Numbered from the stretch's first letter, positions 1 through 12,030 are shown. The stretch is DNA of 64,000 nucleotides from Sisyra terminalis (GCA_958496175.1 OY292276.1:23144001-23208000), one strand, 5' to 3'. Notes: generated by a model not told the origin, from the letters alone. Translations and numbers: made by a program.

Positions 1-861
1 TATTGTTATATTGATTATATTTTATTGTTATATAATTAATAGAAAAAGAAATCATCCAAATAGAAATTATTCGATGATAATTAGATACTGCTTTTGACAA
101 TTCTTTTTACTGTCATCTTTAGACATTGATTAGTGTAATAGCCGTAATAGCAAGTAGCAGCAAGTAGTATAAATAAAAATATCTAATAACGCTTATTTTT
201 AATACATTTTTGCACTGTTCCTAAAACTTTCATAACTTAAAATGAGCTCCACGTCGTTTCCTTGTATTTTACCAAGTGATTTTTGATACAAATTTTTAAA
301 ACAGAATTGTACATAATTTAAATCATTAAATATGACCGAAATATATAATGGATATTGTGCTATTTTTTATGCCAATATTACAGTACAAATCTCAATAATA
401 TAGGAATGTACACTATTTCTAGTATGCGATTTGCGTTTGAGAAATATGACTGAATATGACAATGTGATGGCAGTTTGCCGCTTTAGTGTTATAATGATTT
501 AAAAATTAACTAAACATTATAGAACTTGACGAACTTGGCCAAACTTGACCAACTTGATTGAACGAAAAGTATCGAATTGATACTGAAAACTGTTGAAAAC
601 ACTGAAAAGATACAAATAAAGTTTTAAACATATTTCTTTACTTTTCTCTGTCAAAAATTCATATCGTTTTATTATTAAAACCATTTAAAAGATTTGATAA
701 AATCGAAAATATTCAAATGATTCAAATTCACAAGACAATCTAGTAAAAGTATATATCGAACTCTGTAATCCATTTCAGACATATTGAAATATAACCTTCC
801 TGTACCAATAATTTATTTAATAAAATAATATTGTAATAGACGCCAGAAAGAGAATTTAAAA
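1..861. other. AT-rich upstream region and 5' leader of eIF3l
   Basis: I see no open reading frame of note here. Around 520-565 there is a short run of imperfect repeats built on the word AACTTGAC/AACTTGG. The start codon of the eIF3l gene follows at 862, after a purine-rich leader. A promoter must lie in this stretch, but no convincing TATA box or initiator stands out from the AT background. Confidence 0.5.
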
Positions 862-3241
862 ATGTATTCCGGCGAAGACTACGACCCGGTAAGTAGTCCA
901 TGGTATTTTCCTTATTTCATACAACTTATTTTGATATGATCCTACCAAAGTATGGATGCGGCATCCACGTCTGAAAATTGTTAACCATGTGTTTAAAATC
1001 GATTTCGTTTTTTGGTGAAATTCACGCAAAAACTTGTTTATTTTGCAGAGATACGACTATGAATATTCTCCTGAATATGAACCACACACTGGTGATCCAC
1101 ACTTGGACCTGGAGTATGATCGACAAATGTATAAAATGCCCGAAGTCGTCAAAAAGTTTTTGATATATTTTCGAAATGTAATCAACGAAGGTTTGATGTT
1201 TGATATACAAAACCTGTATGAAAACACATTTCCAAAATTAACGGAACAGTATTTCGAAAAACAGCCGTGGCCAAGTAAAGCTGAGGTTGAGCACGTTATC
1301 GATAAAGATCCGGTAATTTAAACTATAATAAATATATTTACCATGCTAATTATTGTAGAATATTTATTTATTGAAATGCTAGTAATGTACGTAGGAACGT
1401 CAATATCTGGCAACCTTGCATTTTCTCTTTTATTTTCAATTTCCATTACGATGTTTTCCCTTACTTACACTGATATTTATTGCAAATATTGTATATGTAT
1501 CTCTTTCATCTTTCTACGTCCACGAAGACAACAAATATTTTTGACTCTGATGTTATGATTCCCATAACATAGGAATCAATTTCGGTAGTCTTCCAAATGT
1601 CCCTATTTTACCAGTTGATCAAAAGCTATGATGTATGGTTGTCATACTTAAACGACTCTTATTGTTTTAATTCATCTTTAAGGAACTTCATAATCTAACT
1701 ACATATGAAAACTACTTGATACTCGAAATACGTAATAAGTAGTTTATACGAAATTACTTACTGGGAACTGTATTATGAATGCTTACGAATTGTTATTTTA
1801 TTATTAGTAACACATGATTAGAGAGGACTAAAATAGTTGGAGAATTGAAGACAAGTTTCTAAAAAATTAATTATTATTTTTTTTGCTATAGGTGTTTTTG
1901 ATTTTGTATCAAGAACTGTACTTCCGGCACATTTATGCAAGAATTCAGGGTGGGCCATCGTTGGAACAAAGGTTCAATTCATTCTTGAATTATTGCGATT
2001 TGTTTAATTATATTCTCAGCGCTGAAAATCCGGTTCCTTTAGAACTGCCCGACCAATGGTTGTGGGAGCTAGTTGACGAATTCGTCTACCAATTTCAATC
2101 ATTCGCTCAATATCGAGCTCGTTTAACTAAAAAAACCGACGAAGAACTTGAAACGTTAAACTCAAACAACAAAGTTTGGAACGTGCTTTGCGTTTTGAAT
2201 GTACTTCATTCATTGATCGATAAGTCGAACATCAAACGCCAGTTGGAAGTATATGCCAATGGAGGAAACCCTGAATCGGTTGCTGGGGATTTCGGACGTC
2301 ACTCCCTTTATAAAATGTTGGGATATTTTTCTTTGGTAGGACTTTTGCGTTTGCACTCATTGCTTGGAGATTATTACCAGGCTATCAAGGTGTTGGAAAA
2401 TATTGAGTTGCATAAGAAGTCCCAGTATTCCCACGTTCCAGCATGTCAAATTTCTACATCATATTACGTTGGATTTGCTTATATGATGATGCGTCGATAT
2501 TCAGATGCTATTCGTACATTTAGCTCAATACTGTTATTCATTCAACGTACAAAGGGTCTTTTCAGTTCTCGTAGCTACCAAAATCAACAGATTAGCAAAC
2601 AGACCGAGCAAATGTATCATCTTCTGGCTATTTGCTTAGTACTACATCCGCAGTGCATTGATGAATCGATTCAGCAAGTTTTGCGCGAGAAAAACTACCA
2701 TGAAAAGATGTATAAAATGCAATATGGAGATTTAGATGAATTTGAAAATTGTTTTGTATTCGCATGCCCAAAGTTCTTATTACCCTGCCCACCACCTGCA
2801 GATGCGATGCCTGACGATTATTCAAAAGAGGCGATCAAACATCAAACACAAGTATTCATGGATGAAGTTCAACAACAAAAAATGCTTCCAACGATTCGAA
2901 GCTATTTGAAGCTATATACAACGCTACCATTAAGCAAGTTGGCTACATTTATCAGTCAAGGACGTGCCAATGATGCCAAGTGGGACATTAATAAGGAAAT
3001 GAAGGCTCTCACCATTCATTTATTGTGTTTCAAGCATAAAATGAAGAACATTGTGTGGACCAAGGGTGCATCTGGTCTCGAAGGCAAATTTCAATCTGGC
3101 TCCGAACTAGATTTCTACATTGATAACGACATGATTCACATTGCTGACACCAAAGTCGCATCTCGATATGGCGACTTCTTCATTCGTAAGATTCTCAAAT
3201 TTGATGAGCTAAATCGTAAACTACACCACATTAAAATTTAA
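862..3241 (+). CDS. eIF3l: eukaryotic translation initiation factor 3 subunit L
   Basis: Three coding exons (862-888, 1049-1312, 1892-3241), both introns in phase 0, give 546 residues, close to the 540-565 usual for eIF3l. The subunit is part of the cytoplasmic eIF3 complex that brings mRNA to the 40S ribosome. Seen in the sequence: an acidic, Tyr-rich N-terminus (MYSGEDYDP); then the conserved blocks [67 protein letters not shown] and [19 protein letters not shown]; and a C-terminal PCI-type region ending [15 protein letters not shown] and YGDFFIRKI. Exon 3 opens with GTG (Val), so any ATG-only model starting inside it would be wrong. The first exon is only nine codons and is easily missed. 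Intron 2 (579 bp) carries a MITE end. The gene converges with PTCD1. Identification is very secure. Confidence 0.97.
1400..1610. repeat. foldback MITE family A, single-ended fragment in eIF3l intron 2
   Basis: The words ATATCTGGCAACCTTGC and GCATTTTCTC in the second eIF3l intron match the inner arm of the foldback repeats at 4246-4665, 12031-12212 and 29064-29268. I do not see the second arm clearly, so this is probably a decayed or one-ended copy. Confidence 0.55.
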
Positions 3242-3259
3242 TTTTTTTGAAAAGTAAAG

Positions 3260-3265
3260 AATAAA
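3260..3265 (+). terminator. polyadenylation signal of eIF3l
   Basis: AATAAA lies about 20 nt after the eIF3l stop codon, and a second AATAAA follows about 13 nt later. The site lies only some 50 nt from the stop codon of the opposing PTCD1 gene, so the two 3' ends nearly touch. Confidence 0.6.
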
Positions 3266-3300
3266 TAAACAAGAAATAAATAACAAAAACATTTACATTT

Positions 3301-3306
3301 TTTATT
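3301..3306 (-). terminator. polyadenylation signal of PTCD1
   Basis: TTTATT on the + strand reads AATAAA on the - strand, 13 nt past the PTCD1 stop codon. The 3' UTR would be very short, and cleavage is expected within or next to the eIF3l 3' UTR. Confidence 0.5.
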
Positions 3307-3318
3307 TAAAATAAACAG

Positions 3319-6300
3319 TTAATATCGTATTTTTGTCGATGTTTTTACTTTAAATTTCGAGGCATATCTAGGTTTAAAGGAACTTGGTTTATCCTTAAAA
3401 TTATCGACGTTAGTTTCATTTTCTTTCCGGAACTGGCTCCAAGGGTGTTCATCTTCTTTTTCATCAATAACTATTTCACTTTTCCAGGTTTTCAATCTTA
3501 AGTTAAATGCTTCAAATCCTTTTCGAAAGTATTTGGAATTTGTAAATTTTTCATTGTTCTATAAAAGAAAAGAAATTAAAATATTTGTTTAATGTTTCAT
3601 TGATTTCAAGTACCTTATTTTTTACTAAATCGGAACATTTTCGTTGAAATTCATTTAAACGATTCATGAAAACTTTGTTTAGGGCAATTTTTTCAGATTT
3701 CGCTATTTCCATAAGGAACAAAATGTAGCTAAAGTCGTTTCTGAAGCAAGCTTGTTGAAGCATGGCTCCTAATATCTCACTGTTCATTCTTAAAAAAAAA
3801 AAATTATTAATGAAAAATAATTAATTAAATTGTATAATAAAACGCTATAAAACAACAGTTACAGAATGTTGGCGTTTCGTTAGTGAAGTTTTAACTGACT
3901 TATATCATTAAAACGGTCAAAGATTGGTCATAAAAGAGCAAATAGTTCAGCTACAGAAAATATTTTAGTCGGGATTTAATATTTGCAAAAAAAGTATGGT
4001 ATTTTATTTGTAAAATTAAAGTATCAAATTTCACCAATTATATAGTATAGTCTTAAAAGAAGTTATTTTCAACAACTAATAAGTAGAATTTTTTTATTTA
4101 AAGTTACTTTTTCAAGCTTAATCGAAGTTGTTAACATCATACAATTAGTTAGTCTTGAAATTGACTTTAATTAACTTTGCAAAAAAATATTTTATAAAAA
4201 AGTTACTACAAATAGCTTTTATACAAGCCACATTCTGACAACATCGTATTGGTACCTTAGTAGTGGACTTTTAAGGGGCAATATATCGTTCAAAAGTTCA
4301 ATTAGTTGCATTAATATGGTCAGTGATACAAATTTTGGTCCAAGTAACGGGTCAAGTTCCTTTTAGAACATTCAAATCTGGCAACGTTGCATTTTCTACT
4401 TTGTTTTTCTTTTTTTTTTTGTTTATTCATTTCTAATATGGTATACTTTTCCTTTTTGTAGCTAAATTTTCATTATGTACTGATTTATTCGTGAATTAAA
4501 TTAAAAACAAAGTTGGAAATGCAATGTCGCTAGATTTGCATGTTCTAAAAGGAACTTGAGCCATTACTTGGACCAAAATTTGTATCACTGACCATATTAA
4601 TGAAACGAATTGAACTTTTGAACGATATATTGCCCCTTAAAAGTCCACTACTAAGGTACCAATACCTGGGTACCTAAGGAATCAACACTTTAGTAATATT
4701 AAACAAATTAATTCATTTAACACCAAATATTTCTTTTCATGCAATGTTGATAAAGAATAAATTTGCGCGTCATAAGATTATATAAAAGTAATTTATTATT
4801 AGTAATATAATTATTTATTAAGTATTGTATAATTCATTACCGATATCCGGCTTCTATTAAGATGTCACAAAATTCCTTCGCATCATCTTTATTTCGGCAT
4901 CCTATTGCTAAAATTCCATAAGTTATGATATCAGGTTGAAGATTTGAATCTTCTATCATTTCCAAAACTTGCTACAAAATCAATAAAAATAAAATTATTT
5001 TAAACATTAATTGGAATTCTTAAATTCATACTCGAGCATTATCATGATCAAATCGCATGCTTCTTTTTTTCATTAGCATATTAAAAAACGCTATATCAGG
5101 TGTAACATTCGCCATTTGTTTTAATAAAGCTTTTTCTGCCGTCAGCGTTGATGGTATACAATCGATTAATTGAGTAAATGTTTTAATATCTGGTTCAATT
5201 TTTCGAGAAATCATTTCCTTTAAAACACCTAAGTAGCCACCCAGAAGTAGTAATCGATCTTGGGGTGTTTTCACTTCATTAATTGCAATTATATCCCCAA
5301 AATGTGGTATTCTTGCCAGTAAATTTGGACGATTTTCTTGTATGCTGTCAACATCTAATTTCGAACATGATTTTTTATTAGTTTCTGATGAAAGCGTTAG
5401 TTGCTGAGTCTCAGGTAACGATTTTTGGTTCATTGTTTCGATTAAATTTATAAGATCGCTCGAGTCACCTAAACCGCAATCTCTTACAGTTTGTAACATC
5501 AAATTAAAAGTATATATATCAGGATGGATATTTTTCGATAGCATTTTTCGCCAAATAAGCAAAGCGTATTTAAATCCTTCATCTTTATTGGAAATACAAG
5601 CCTGTAAAACCATATTAAATGTAGCTGTAGTTAGTGGTATGCTTTTCGAAATCATTTGATCTACTAAAGAAAATACTGTAGGGAGGTCTCCTAATCGCCC
5701 AAAGGCCTTTATCATTGCATGGTAATTGGTATCGTTGGGTTCATAATTTTTTTCTTGAATTAAGCTCAATAAATTTTTAGCTCGCATTAAACCATCATCT
5801 TTCCAAGGACTGTTGCTACAAGCGTTGAACAACGCCGTATATGTACCAGGATGCACTTTCAATCCTCGTTTTTTCATGTTATTGTAAAGCATAAAAGCTT
5901 TTTTTGTATATCCTACTCGGCCACAAGCTCCAATCAACAAACTATAAATATAATTTTCTGGCTTTACGCGATCTTCCTTGAGCATTCGTTGCTCTAAAAC
6001 ATCAATAGCTTCCTTGAGCTTTCTGCGCCGAATAAAGTCTTTTATTATATCTGCATACTGCTTTGTTGATAGCTTTGTGTTTAATGGCCTGAAACTATTT
6101 TTTTCCTCATCGGCAATGTCTTCGGGCTCGACTCGCTTAGGCTGAAGTCGACCTTGAAGAGATAATGTTCCGAATTTGTCGGGATCGGTTAAAGGATGTG
6201 AGACAATTGTTTCATCGGGTTGGATTAGTTTTGAACTGCTAAATAACCTTGTCGAACGTTCCAAATGAAAATTGAATTTGATTTGTCTTAAGATTAGAAA

Positions 6301-6336
6301 ACCAAAGCGAAAATTACGGTTCATACTTCGTTTCAA
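3319..6336 (-). CDS. PTCD1: pentatricopeptide repeat-containing protein 1 (mitochondrial)
   Basis: Four exons on the - strand (6336-5032, 4971-4841, 3788-3614, 3558-3319) join in phase (0, 2, 0) to 616 residues. Animal PTCD1 is about 700 residues, acts in mitochondria and affects leucine tRNA levels and 16S rRNA/ribosome assembly (family knowledge). Seen: a basic, Arg/Phe-rich N-terminus (MKRSMNRNFRFGFLILRQ) fitting a mitochondrial presequence. Degenerate 35-residue PPR units follow, such as NYIYSLLIGACGRVGYTKKA, GTYTALFNACSNSPW and NYHAMIKAFGRLGDLPTVF, then later units DIYTFNLMLQTVRDCG, DIKTFTQLIDCIPST and DIITYGILAIGC. The tail is lysine-rich. Intron 2 (3789-4840) is enlarged by a foldback MITE; the other introns are 55-60 bp. 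PTCD1 is the best match by domain order and neighbouring motifs, though assignment within PPR proteins is less certain than the PPR call itself. Confidence 0.88.
4246..4665. mobile_element. foldback MITE, family A, in PTCD1 intron
   Basis: Two arms of about 158 bp (4246 to about 4404, and about 4508 to 4665) are nearly identical inverted copies. They start with GTATTGGTACCTTAGTAGTG and run through TTCCTTTTAGAACAT and CTGGCAACGTTGCATTTTC. The roughly 100-bp loop is AT-rich with a long T tract. No coding capacity. This is the best-preserved member of a family also seen at 1400, 12031, 29064 and perhaps 37800. The superfamily is not clear, because a target duplication is not obvious. Confidence 0.85.
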
Positions 6337-6638
6337 TCTAAAATGTTTAATATTTATTTAATACATTTTTAAAAACTAAGTATACATTCTATACATTTAC
6401 TATGAAATATTGAAAAAATGCTTTTATTGTTGTTTTTTATACTTTTCAACACTGTCTACTGCTGTCTACAATCACGAGAAACTTTAGTCACTTTAGCCTA
6501 ACTTAATTGAGTTTTTGTTAATCAAAGAAAATATTATATAGAATGAATTAATTTTTTATAAAAGAACAATAAATAAGTCAAAAGGATTATTTCATAACGT
6601 TATTTTAAGGAAAAAATAAACAATAATTTGTATCATTC
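6337..6638. other. PTCD1 upstream region
   Basis: This is short AT-rich sequence between the PTCD1 start codon and the hAT-bounded unit. It should contain the PTCD1 leader and promoter. I recognise no specific element. A tandem GTATCATTC GTATCATTC lies at its right edge, and its second copy forms the target duplication of the adjacent unit. Confidence 0.5.
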
Positions 6639-6646
6639 GTATCATT
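6639..6646. repeat. left 8-bp target site duplication (GTATCATT)
   Basis: GTATCATT directly precedes the left terminal repeat CAGGGCCTCCCAACTC and is repeated exactly after the right terminal repeat at 13389-13396. An 8-bp duplication is diagnostic of hAT-type insertion (established knowledge). Confidence 0.85.
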
Positions 6647-8689
6647 CAGGGCCTCCCAACTCTATACCGCCACCTAAAATAACCAAAGTTCCATTAGAAG
6701 ATAGCTATATATAAAATTACAGCATGTAGAAGAAGACGGAATTTTCGAAGTAAAACTTTAATTTTTTCCTATATTACAATTGGTGCTACTGGTTTAAAAA
6801 ACGAAGAACAATCGGCTTCGTTCGGAAATGTGAAATTTGTGATTCCCAGTTTGTGTTAGAACCATAATCACCATTACGAGCATGCTAATGAATGTTTTCT
6901 TCTTCATTACTGGATGGCGCTCACAGGCCTATACGCGCCTATACGTGTGTGGTTCAGCCGGCCTTACCTACACAAGGGCTATAAAACTTAGGTAGATACG
7001 GCAGATATAACTTAGGTACAAGGCCACACGAAGGGGGCTTAGAAAACAGGTTTTGGGCAAAGAGATTGTGTGACAAACTCATCGGCTTAGGGTGAAATAA
7101 ATCTTTTGTAACTTTACTTACAAAATAAAATAAATTCACCAGCAAGCTGGAAGATATAATTTCTACAAATATAAATGGTCATGGGCAAGAACGTCACATA
7201 CGATTTAGACGACTTGATTATGAATTATTTACAAATGCGTTACATCACCGTTGTTATAATAACGACTTGTTCCTTATAAAAACGACAAAGTAAAATAATT
7301 CCTATTTCCTTTTTCACATACTGCTCTTTTATTTTTTATCTTTTTCATTGTATGTAAATTATTTTCGGACACAATATTTTGCTACCCTCATTTTTGTTTT
7401 CATAAAGAAAAACAAATACGATAACCAAAAATTTTATCTTTATTTTTGTTACCAATTTTTATTCATAGGATTTCTTTAAAATATCTTTTGAATTTTAAGA
7501 ATATTCCTCACTTACAATCATTATTCCCGTTACTTTTTAAGTACGCATTTACTCTGTCAATGCCTTACATGTGGCTTTTTTGTACTAGTACTGTTACTTG
7601 TTTTTCCAAGGGGGTTAATTATATCTTCCACTTTTAGGTATAAGATAACTACCATAAATGTTAAATATTTTTATCTTTCGTGGGCTATTAGTGATGCATT
7701 TGAAAGTTTAATGTAATGTTACTGTTATGTTGCAATTATCCATACTTTCTTACTTCTACGTTCTACTCTGCTAACAATTTTCTTTTTTTTTACAATTTTT
7801 GTTAAAAAGGAACACTTATTGTATTGGTTAAAGTAGGTGTAGTGAAAATTGTTTAAAGGTAAAAAGTAAATGTTAAAGGAAAATAAATGTAAGATAAACA
7901 TATACATTATTGCTTAAATTTTTGTAAATTTTTTAAAAGTTTGCAAGATAGAAAAGTATGGAAAAAATTTATCGTATAAATAAAAAATATAGTTGAAAAT
8001 ATCACCCTATACAGATGAGGTAAGAAATTCCAAAGTGTGAATTTACCGAAAATTATTTTTGACAATAGACGGGAAATCGTTCGTCAAGCTTTGCAAAAGA
8101 AACCGTTTCGTTTCAGGAAAAATAGTTTAGCGGAAAGAAATGCAAAAAACAAAATAAATTAGTCATTGATGAAGTAGAATGAAAAAAAAAAGATTTAAAG
8201 GAAGTAAGAAAAAAAGGGCGGGAGAATATAGGAAACATTTTCCGAAAACTAAAGTAAAAAAAAGAAGCAAAAGAAAGAACCCCCCCCCTCAAAAAAATAA
8301 TGGAAGGAAAGGCAATGAAGAAATTAATTTAGTTCCTAAAAATATGTTTCCCTAAATTTTCGGAAAACATTTTCCCAAATTGGAACATAACAAAACACGC
8401 TTTTCTCCCAATTATTTCATCGTTCGTGAAAATAAAGTAATAACAAAAAAAATGTTTGAAGCAAAGTAATATGAAATAGAACAGTAATTGTTAATTGAAA
8501 TTCGGAAATTATTTAACACAATTTCAGATACAACCAATTTGAGAAGTAAAAATCTACACTAAATTGAAGAGGCTTAACAGATATAAATTGCAATGTTTAG
8601 TGGAAATAAAATATTCAGAGAAAAATGTTTTTAAATTTTATTAGGGTTGTACCTAAATGTGTACATATAGAAATGAAAAATTTATTGTA

Positions 8690-9110
8690 GAAAAAATTGA
8701 TATTCACAAAGGATGAAAATGTTTGTGTGCAACGCCTGGTGATTGATGTTCAACGTTTGGTTAGTTTGAAAAAGTTGGTTGGATTAGAAAGTGTGTAAAA
8801 TATTTTTAAAATGCAAATAAACACTTGACGTGCTAATATACATAAAAGTATTACAAATTTTTTTGTCGGATAAGTTGATTTTCACAATCGATGAAAATTT
8901 TTATGTGGAAACCATCTTATATTTTGTTTACATTTTTACTAGTTTATAAAAGTTGGCTGTATCAGGAAGTGTGCAAAATAAATCCGAATTAAAATAAACA
9001 CTTAATGTTTTATTTCATATAAAATTTAAAAAAAAGTTTTGTGAGATTAGGTACTTGATTTTCACAAACGATGAAAAATTTTGGGAGAAAAGAATTAGAG
9101 GAAAATTTTT
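8690..9110. repeat. diverged tandem repeat, unit about 175 bp
   Basis: Two full units and part of a third can be aligned by eye. Each has a block like TTGATTTTCACAATCGATGA followed by AAAGTTGGCTGTATCAGGAA, then AGTGTGCAAAATA and AATAAACACTTAATG. The units start near 8690, 8869 and 9036. No coding capacity. It lies inside the hAT-bounded unit. Confidence 0.6.
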
Positions 9111-9373
9111 ATATCATAATCGCCTTATTTTTCGATTTACCATCGATTGGGTGAAAAAAATTCAGGAAATTCAAACTTTAAAATTTTCTTTGCTAATCGG
9201 TATAGGGTTCTAAGTAAACATAATTATATTAAAAATAGTTATCTAAGAAAAAAAATCTCCAGAAAGGATGAAGAAGTGTTTGTAAAAAGTGACTTTATTG
9301 TTAAAATTTTCAGTTTCAATGGGGAAAGGAAAAACATAGCGCATAGAAACACGGAAGACATACCCATATGAAC

Positions 9374-9534
9374 AAAAGGTTTGTAAATTACACCGGTTGC
9401 TCCATTAGAAAAAAAAATTACGTCATAAGAAGAATTTTGAAATTGATCAGCTGAAAATAAGTACGAATTTCTTCTGGACACGTGACGTATCCATCACGTA
9501 GTCACCATGAGGCCTGTGTATTTTATAAACCTTG
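9374..9534 (-). mobile_element. hAT-like MITE, copy 1 (160 bp)
   Basis: Short inverted ends (AAGGTTTGTAAATTA at left, ending TTATAAACCTTG) enclose a body that matches, in reverse orientation, the element at 58832-58985. The flanks ATATGAAC (9366-9373) and ATATAAAC (9535-9542) look like an 8-bp duplication with one later change. The internal words ACGAATTTCTTCTGGA and AGAATTTTGAAATT are shared with copy 2. It is inserted in the larger hAT-bounded unit, so it is the younger of the two. Confidence 0.8.
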
Positions 9535-9956
9535 ATATAAACAAGCATAATGATAAAATTGTTCAACCTTGTTTGTCTAATTGTTATCCTAATTAGTTGT
9601 CTTTGACGCACGAATGGTACTTATTAAGGTCCAAAATCGCGAAGCAAGTTTTGATGAATGTATATGTCTGTAAATACACAACGCATACACAGAACTAACA
9701 AGATAAAGGAAGGGATTGTTTCATGTTGTTAATCTTATATATATTTGGCTACCTGTCTCGGTTACACAGTAGAGAGCAAAAGGCACACATATGGTGTTAT
9801 GTATGATAGAAAAGAAAAAGTTAAAAAAAGGGAAATGTCCCTACTTCTTCACAAATGTACAGATTAAACCAATCGCATTTCACGTTTTGTCAAACACAAC
9901 CCCCAAGAGAAGGCGAAACGATCGTAACTAGAAAGCTTGTTGAAACTTTTTTGTTT

Positions 9957-10373
9957 GCTTCAGTTAGAAATTGTTATCGCAAGTGAAAAGTGTTGTTAAA
10001 AATTATCGAAAATAGTAACAATTTACCGTAAAATAAGCGAAAAAAGTGGCGTAAAAGCGATATAGTTTTGTGATATTGCCAATCATTTGTTTACCAGAAA
10101 GAAGATTTAGTTCTTTGGACTGGAGAAACAAATAATAGCAAGGAAAATAAAAAAATAAGCAGTAGCAAAATCGTATGAACACAACGCACATACATACGCA
10201 CATACATACGCTCATACATATGCACATGCATGCAACACCCCATATCGGTATCCTTTTCTATCTATAGTACGTGCTCTGTCCAAGAATTGGAACTGAGTTT
10301 ATTCGGGGTTTGTGCCAAGTAAATCAACACGAAGCAGCCAGAAGACCGGCCAAAAGCAAGCGTTTGAGAAATG
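9957..10373 (+). other. possible first exon (leader) of an unidentified transcript
   Basis: Sequence TCAGTT near 9960 matches the arthropod initiator consensus. It is followed by about 410 nt that are richer in G+C than the surroundings, with CATA-type simple repeats around 10188-10230. The segment ends in ATG immediately before a plausible donor GTAAAAG at 10374. If this ATG is used, the reading frame continues into the next exon-like block (10915) for about 33 codons. No homology is recognised. This is a structural guess only and it lies within a transposon-bounded unit. Confidence 0.3.
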
Positions 10374-10914
10374 GTAAAAGTGGGGGATGTAGATTTTTGA
10401 TTTTGTTTCCTTAGAATAACGAAATAAAGAAAAAAGTAAAGAAATTATGATAGTTTTAAAATATAGAAATGAGGTTTATTTTTGGTTTTTACGACATAAT
10501 GAAATTATTTTTTGTTTCTTTTGTAGTTGTATAAAATTAAAAAAATAGTTGTTGGTAGCGATAAAAATGTAGAAACAAAATATATGAAGAACATGTTGTT
10601 AAATTAAAACAAATTAAAAATTGCAATTACATAAAATAGATTTTATAGTTGTAGGAGATTTGTAAATTGGGGCTTTAATTTTCCTTGTTAGAGTTGTTAA
10701 GTAATTAATTTTCTGCAGATACAAACAAAAGTCCTGAAGATCAAAAATTTTGATAATGTGAAGAAGGGAAAACAAAGAAGCAAACAAAATAGCAAAGCTA
10801 CTACGGGGGAGTATCGGAAAGCAGCGAGAGAAATGTAAATGGTAAGAAGATGGGTAAAGAAATGGGAAAAAAAATCGCTTTACATGAGTATATGAAATAA
10901 TCAATATTTTTCAG

Positions 10915-11053
10915 GCGGTACAGTGGGGTGGCAAACCGAGGAAACCCAGATTGACGAACAAAGTTGAAAACGGTAGAGGCAGACAGTGTAAAACGCAACA
11001 CAATGAACACAATTGAGGACGTCTACAATTTGGAAAAAGTGTGTAATTGTAAA
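10915..11053 (+). other. possible second exon of the same unidentified transcript
   Basis: A TTTTTCAG acceptor precedes 10915, and the good donor AAA/GTGAGT follows at 11053/11054. The block is markedly more GC-rich than the DNA on either side. Two readings are possible. In the frame fed by the ATG at 10371 it would give MAVQWGGKPRKPRLTNKV and stop within the block. Alternatively translation would begin at the ATG in ACACAATGAAC (MNTIEDVYNLEKVCNCK) and run open to the donor. Neither peptide is one I know, and no convincing downstream coding exon was found before 13388. Confidence 0.3.
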
Positions 11054-12030
11054 GTGAGTAATTGTTTATGTAAGAAAGTAGGAAAAGGAATGAAATTATG
11101 ACAAATTCCATTACGAATAGTAATTGTGAAAGTTAAACGAAATATAATAAGGAACATAGGCAAAAAAATGTAATTAAGTTTTTATAATTTAAAGAAAACA
11201 TAGACAACGACAATATCGTAAAAAAATTTGTAAAATATCACAAAACGCATAAAGTATTTGTTATTAGTATTGAATATAATTTTTTAGAAAGTAATTGTAG
11301 TCAGGAAAATATCCGCATCAAAATTGTATTTATTTTATTTTGGAAATATGACTTGAAAATTTAAAAATAATAGATCTATGTCTTACTTTAGTCGGAAAGT
11401 AAAAAATAGTGGAGACGTAAAAATGAAAGAAGAAATAGGTATACCTTAAAAACAGAAACATAAGCAAGAGAAAATGTATGACAAATGGAAAACAAAAAGT
11501 AAAGAGAATAATATGGGGAATGTAACAATGATAGAAGTTTTAAAATTTATATGAATGAAAAAAAGCGAACATATAGAAATTAAATTTTGTATAATATGAA
11601 AAATTGTAAGTGTTTAACATATTCATTATGACATGTGCTTTAGTTAAGTAGAGAGAAATGTAGATAATCAATTATTTTTTAATTTCTGGAGAAATGGAAT
11701 CGAATTGTCTAGTTGTTTATGAATTTGTGAAGATAAAAATTTTTAAGGAAGGAAAACATTATTATGCCTATAAAGTTTTTAATGCAAAAGGATTTAAAAA
11801 AATGGGTATAATCTCGAATCAGGCGCGTCGGATTTAGAGAACTGAAAAGAGTTGTTTACAAATATTATCGAAATTATTTCTTAATTCTTTGTTAACTCGA
11901 AAGAAAGTTTACGTAAATTTTTACATTTAATGTCAATGATCATTTTGAAATATTGAAATTGTAGTAGATGGAGATTTTTTCCCTTAATAAATATAACAGC
12001 TCAAGTACTGCAACTGCAATCTGTAACATA

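Noticed and set aside
1034..1321. eIF3l exon 2 as an independent 95-residue protein starting at ATG 1034
   Set aside because: The ATG lies within the acceptor region (TTTATTTTGCAG). The conserved protein continues from the nine-codon exon at 862-888 in the same phase.
10180..10240. CRISPR-like array in the CATACATACG repeats
   Set aside because: It is a simple tetranucleotide-type repeat without spacers, in a eukaryotic genome.
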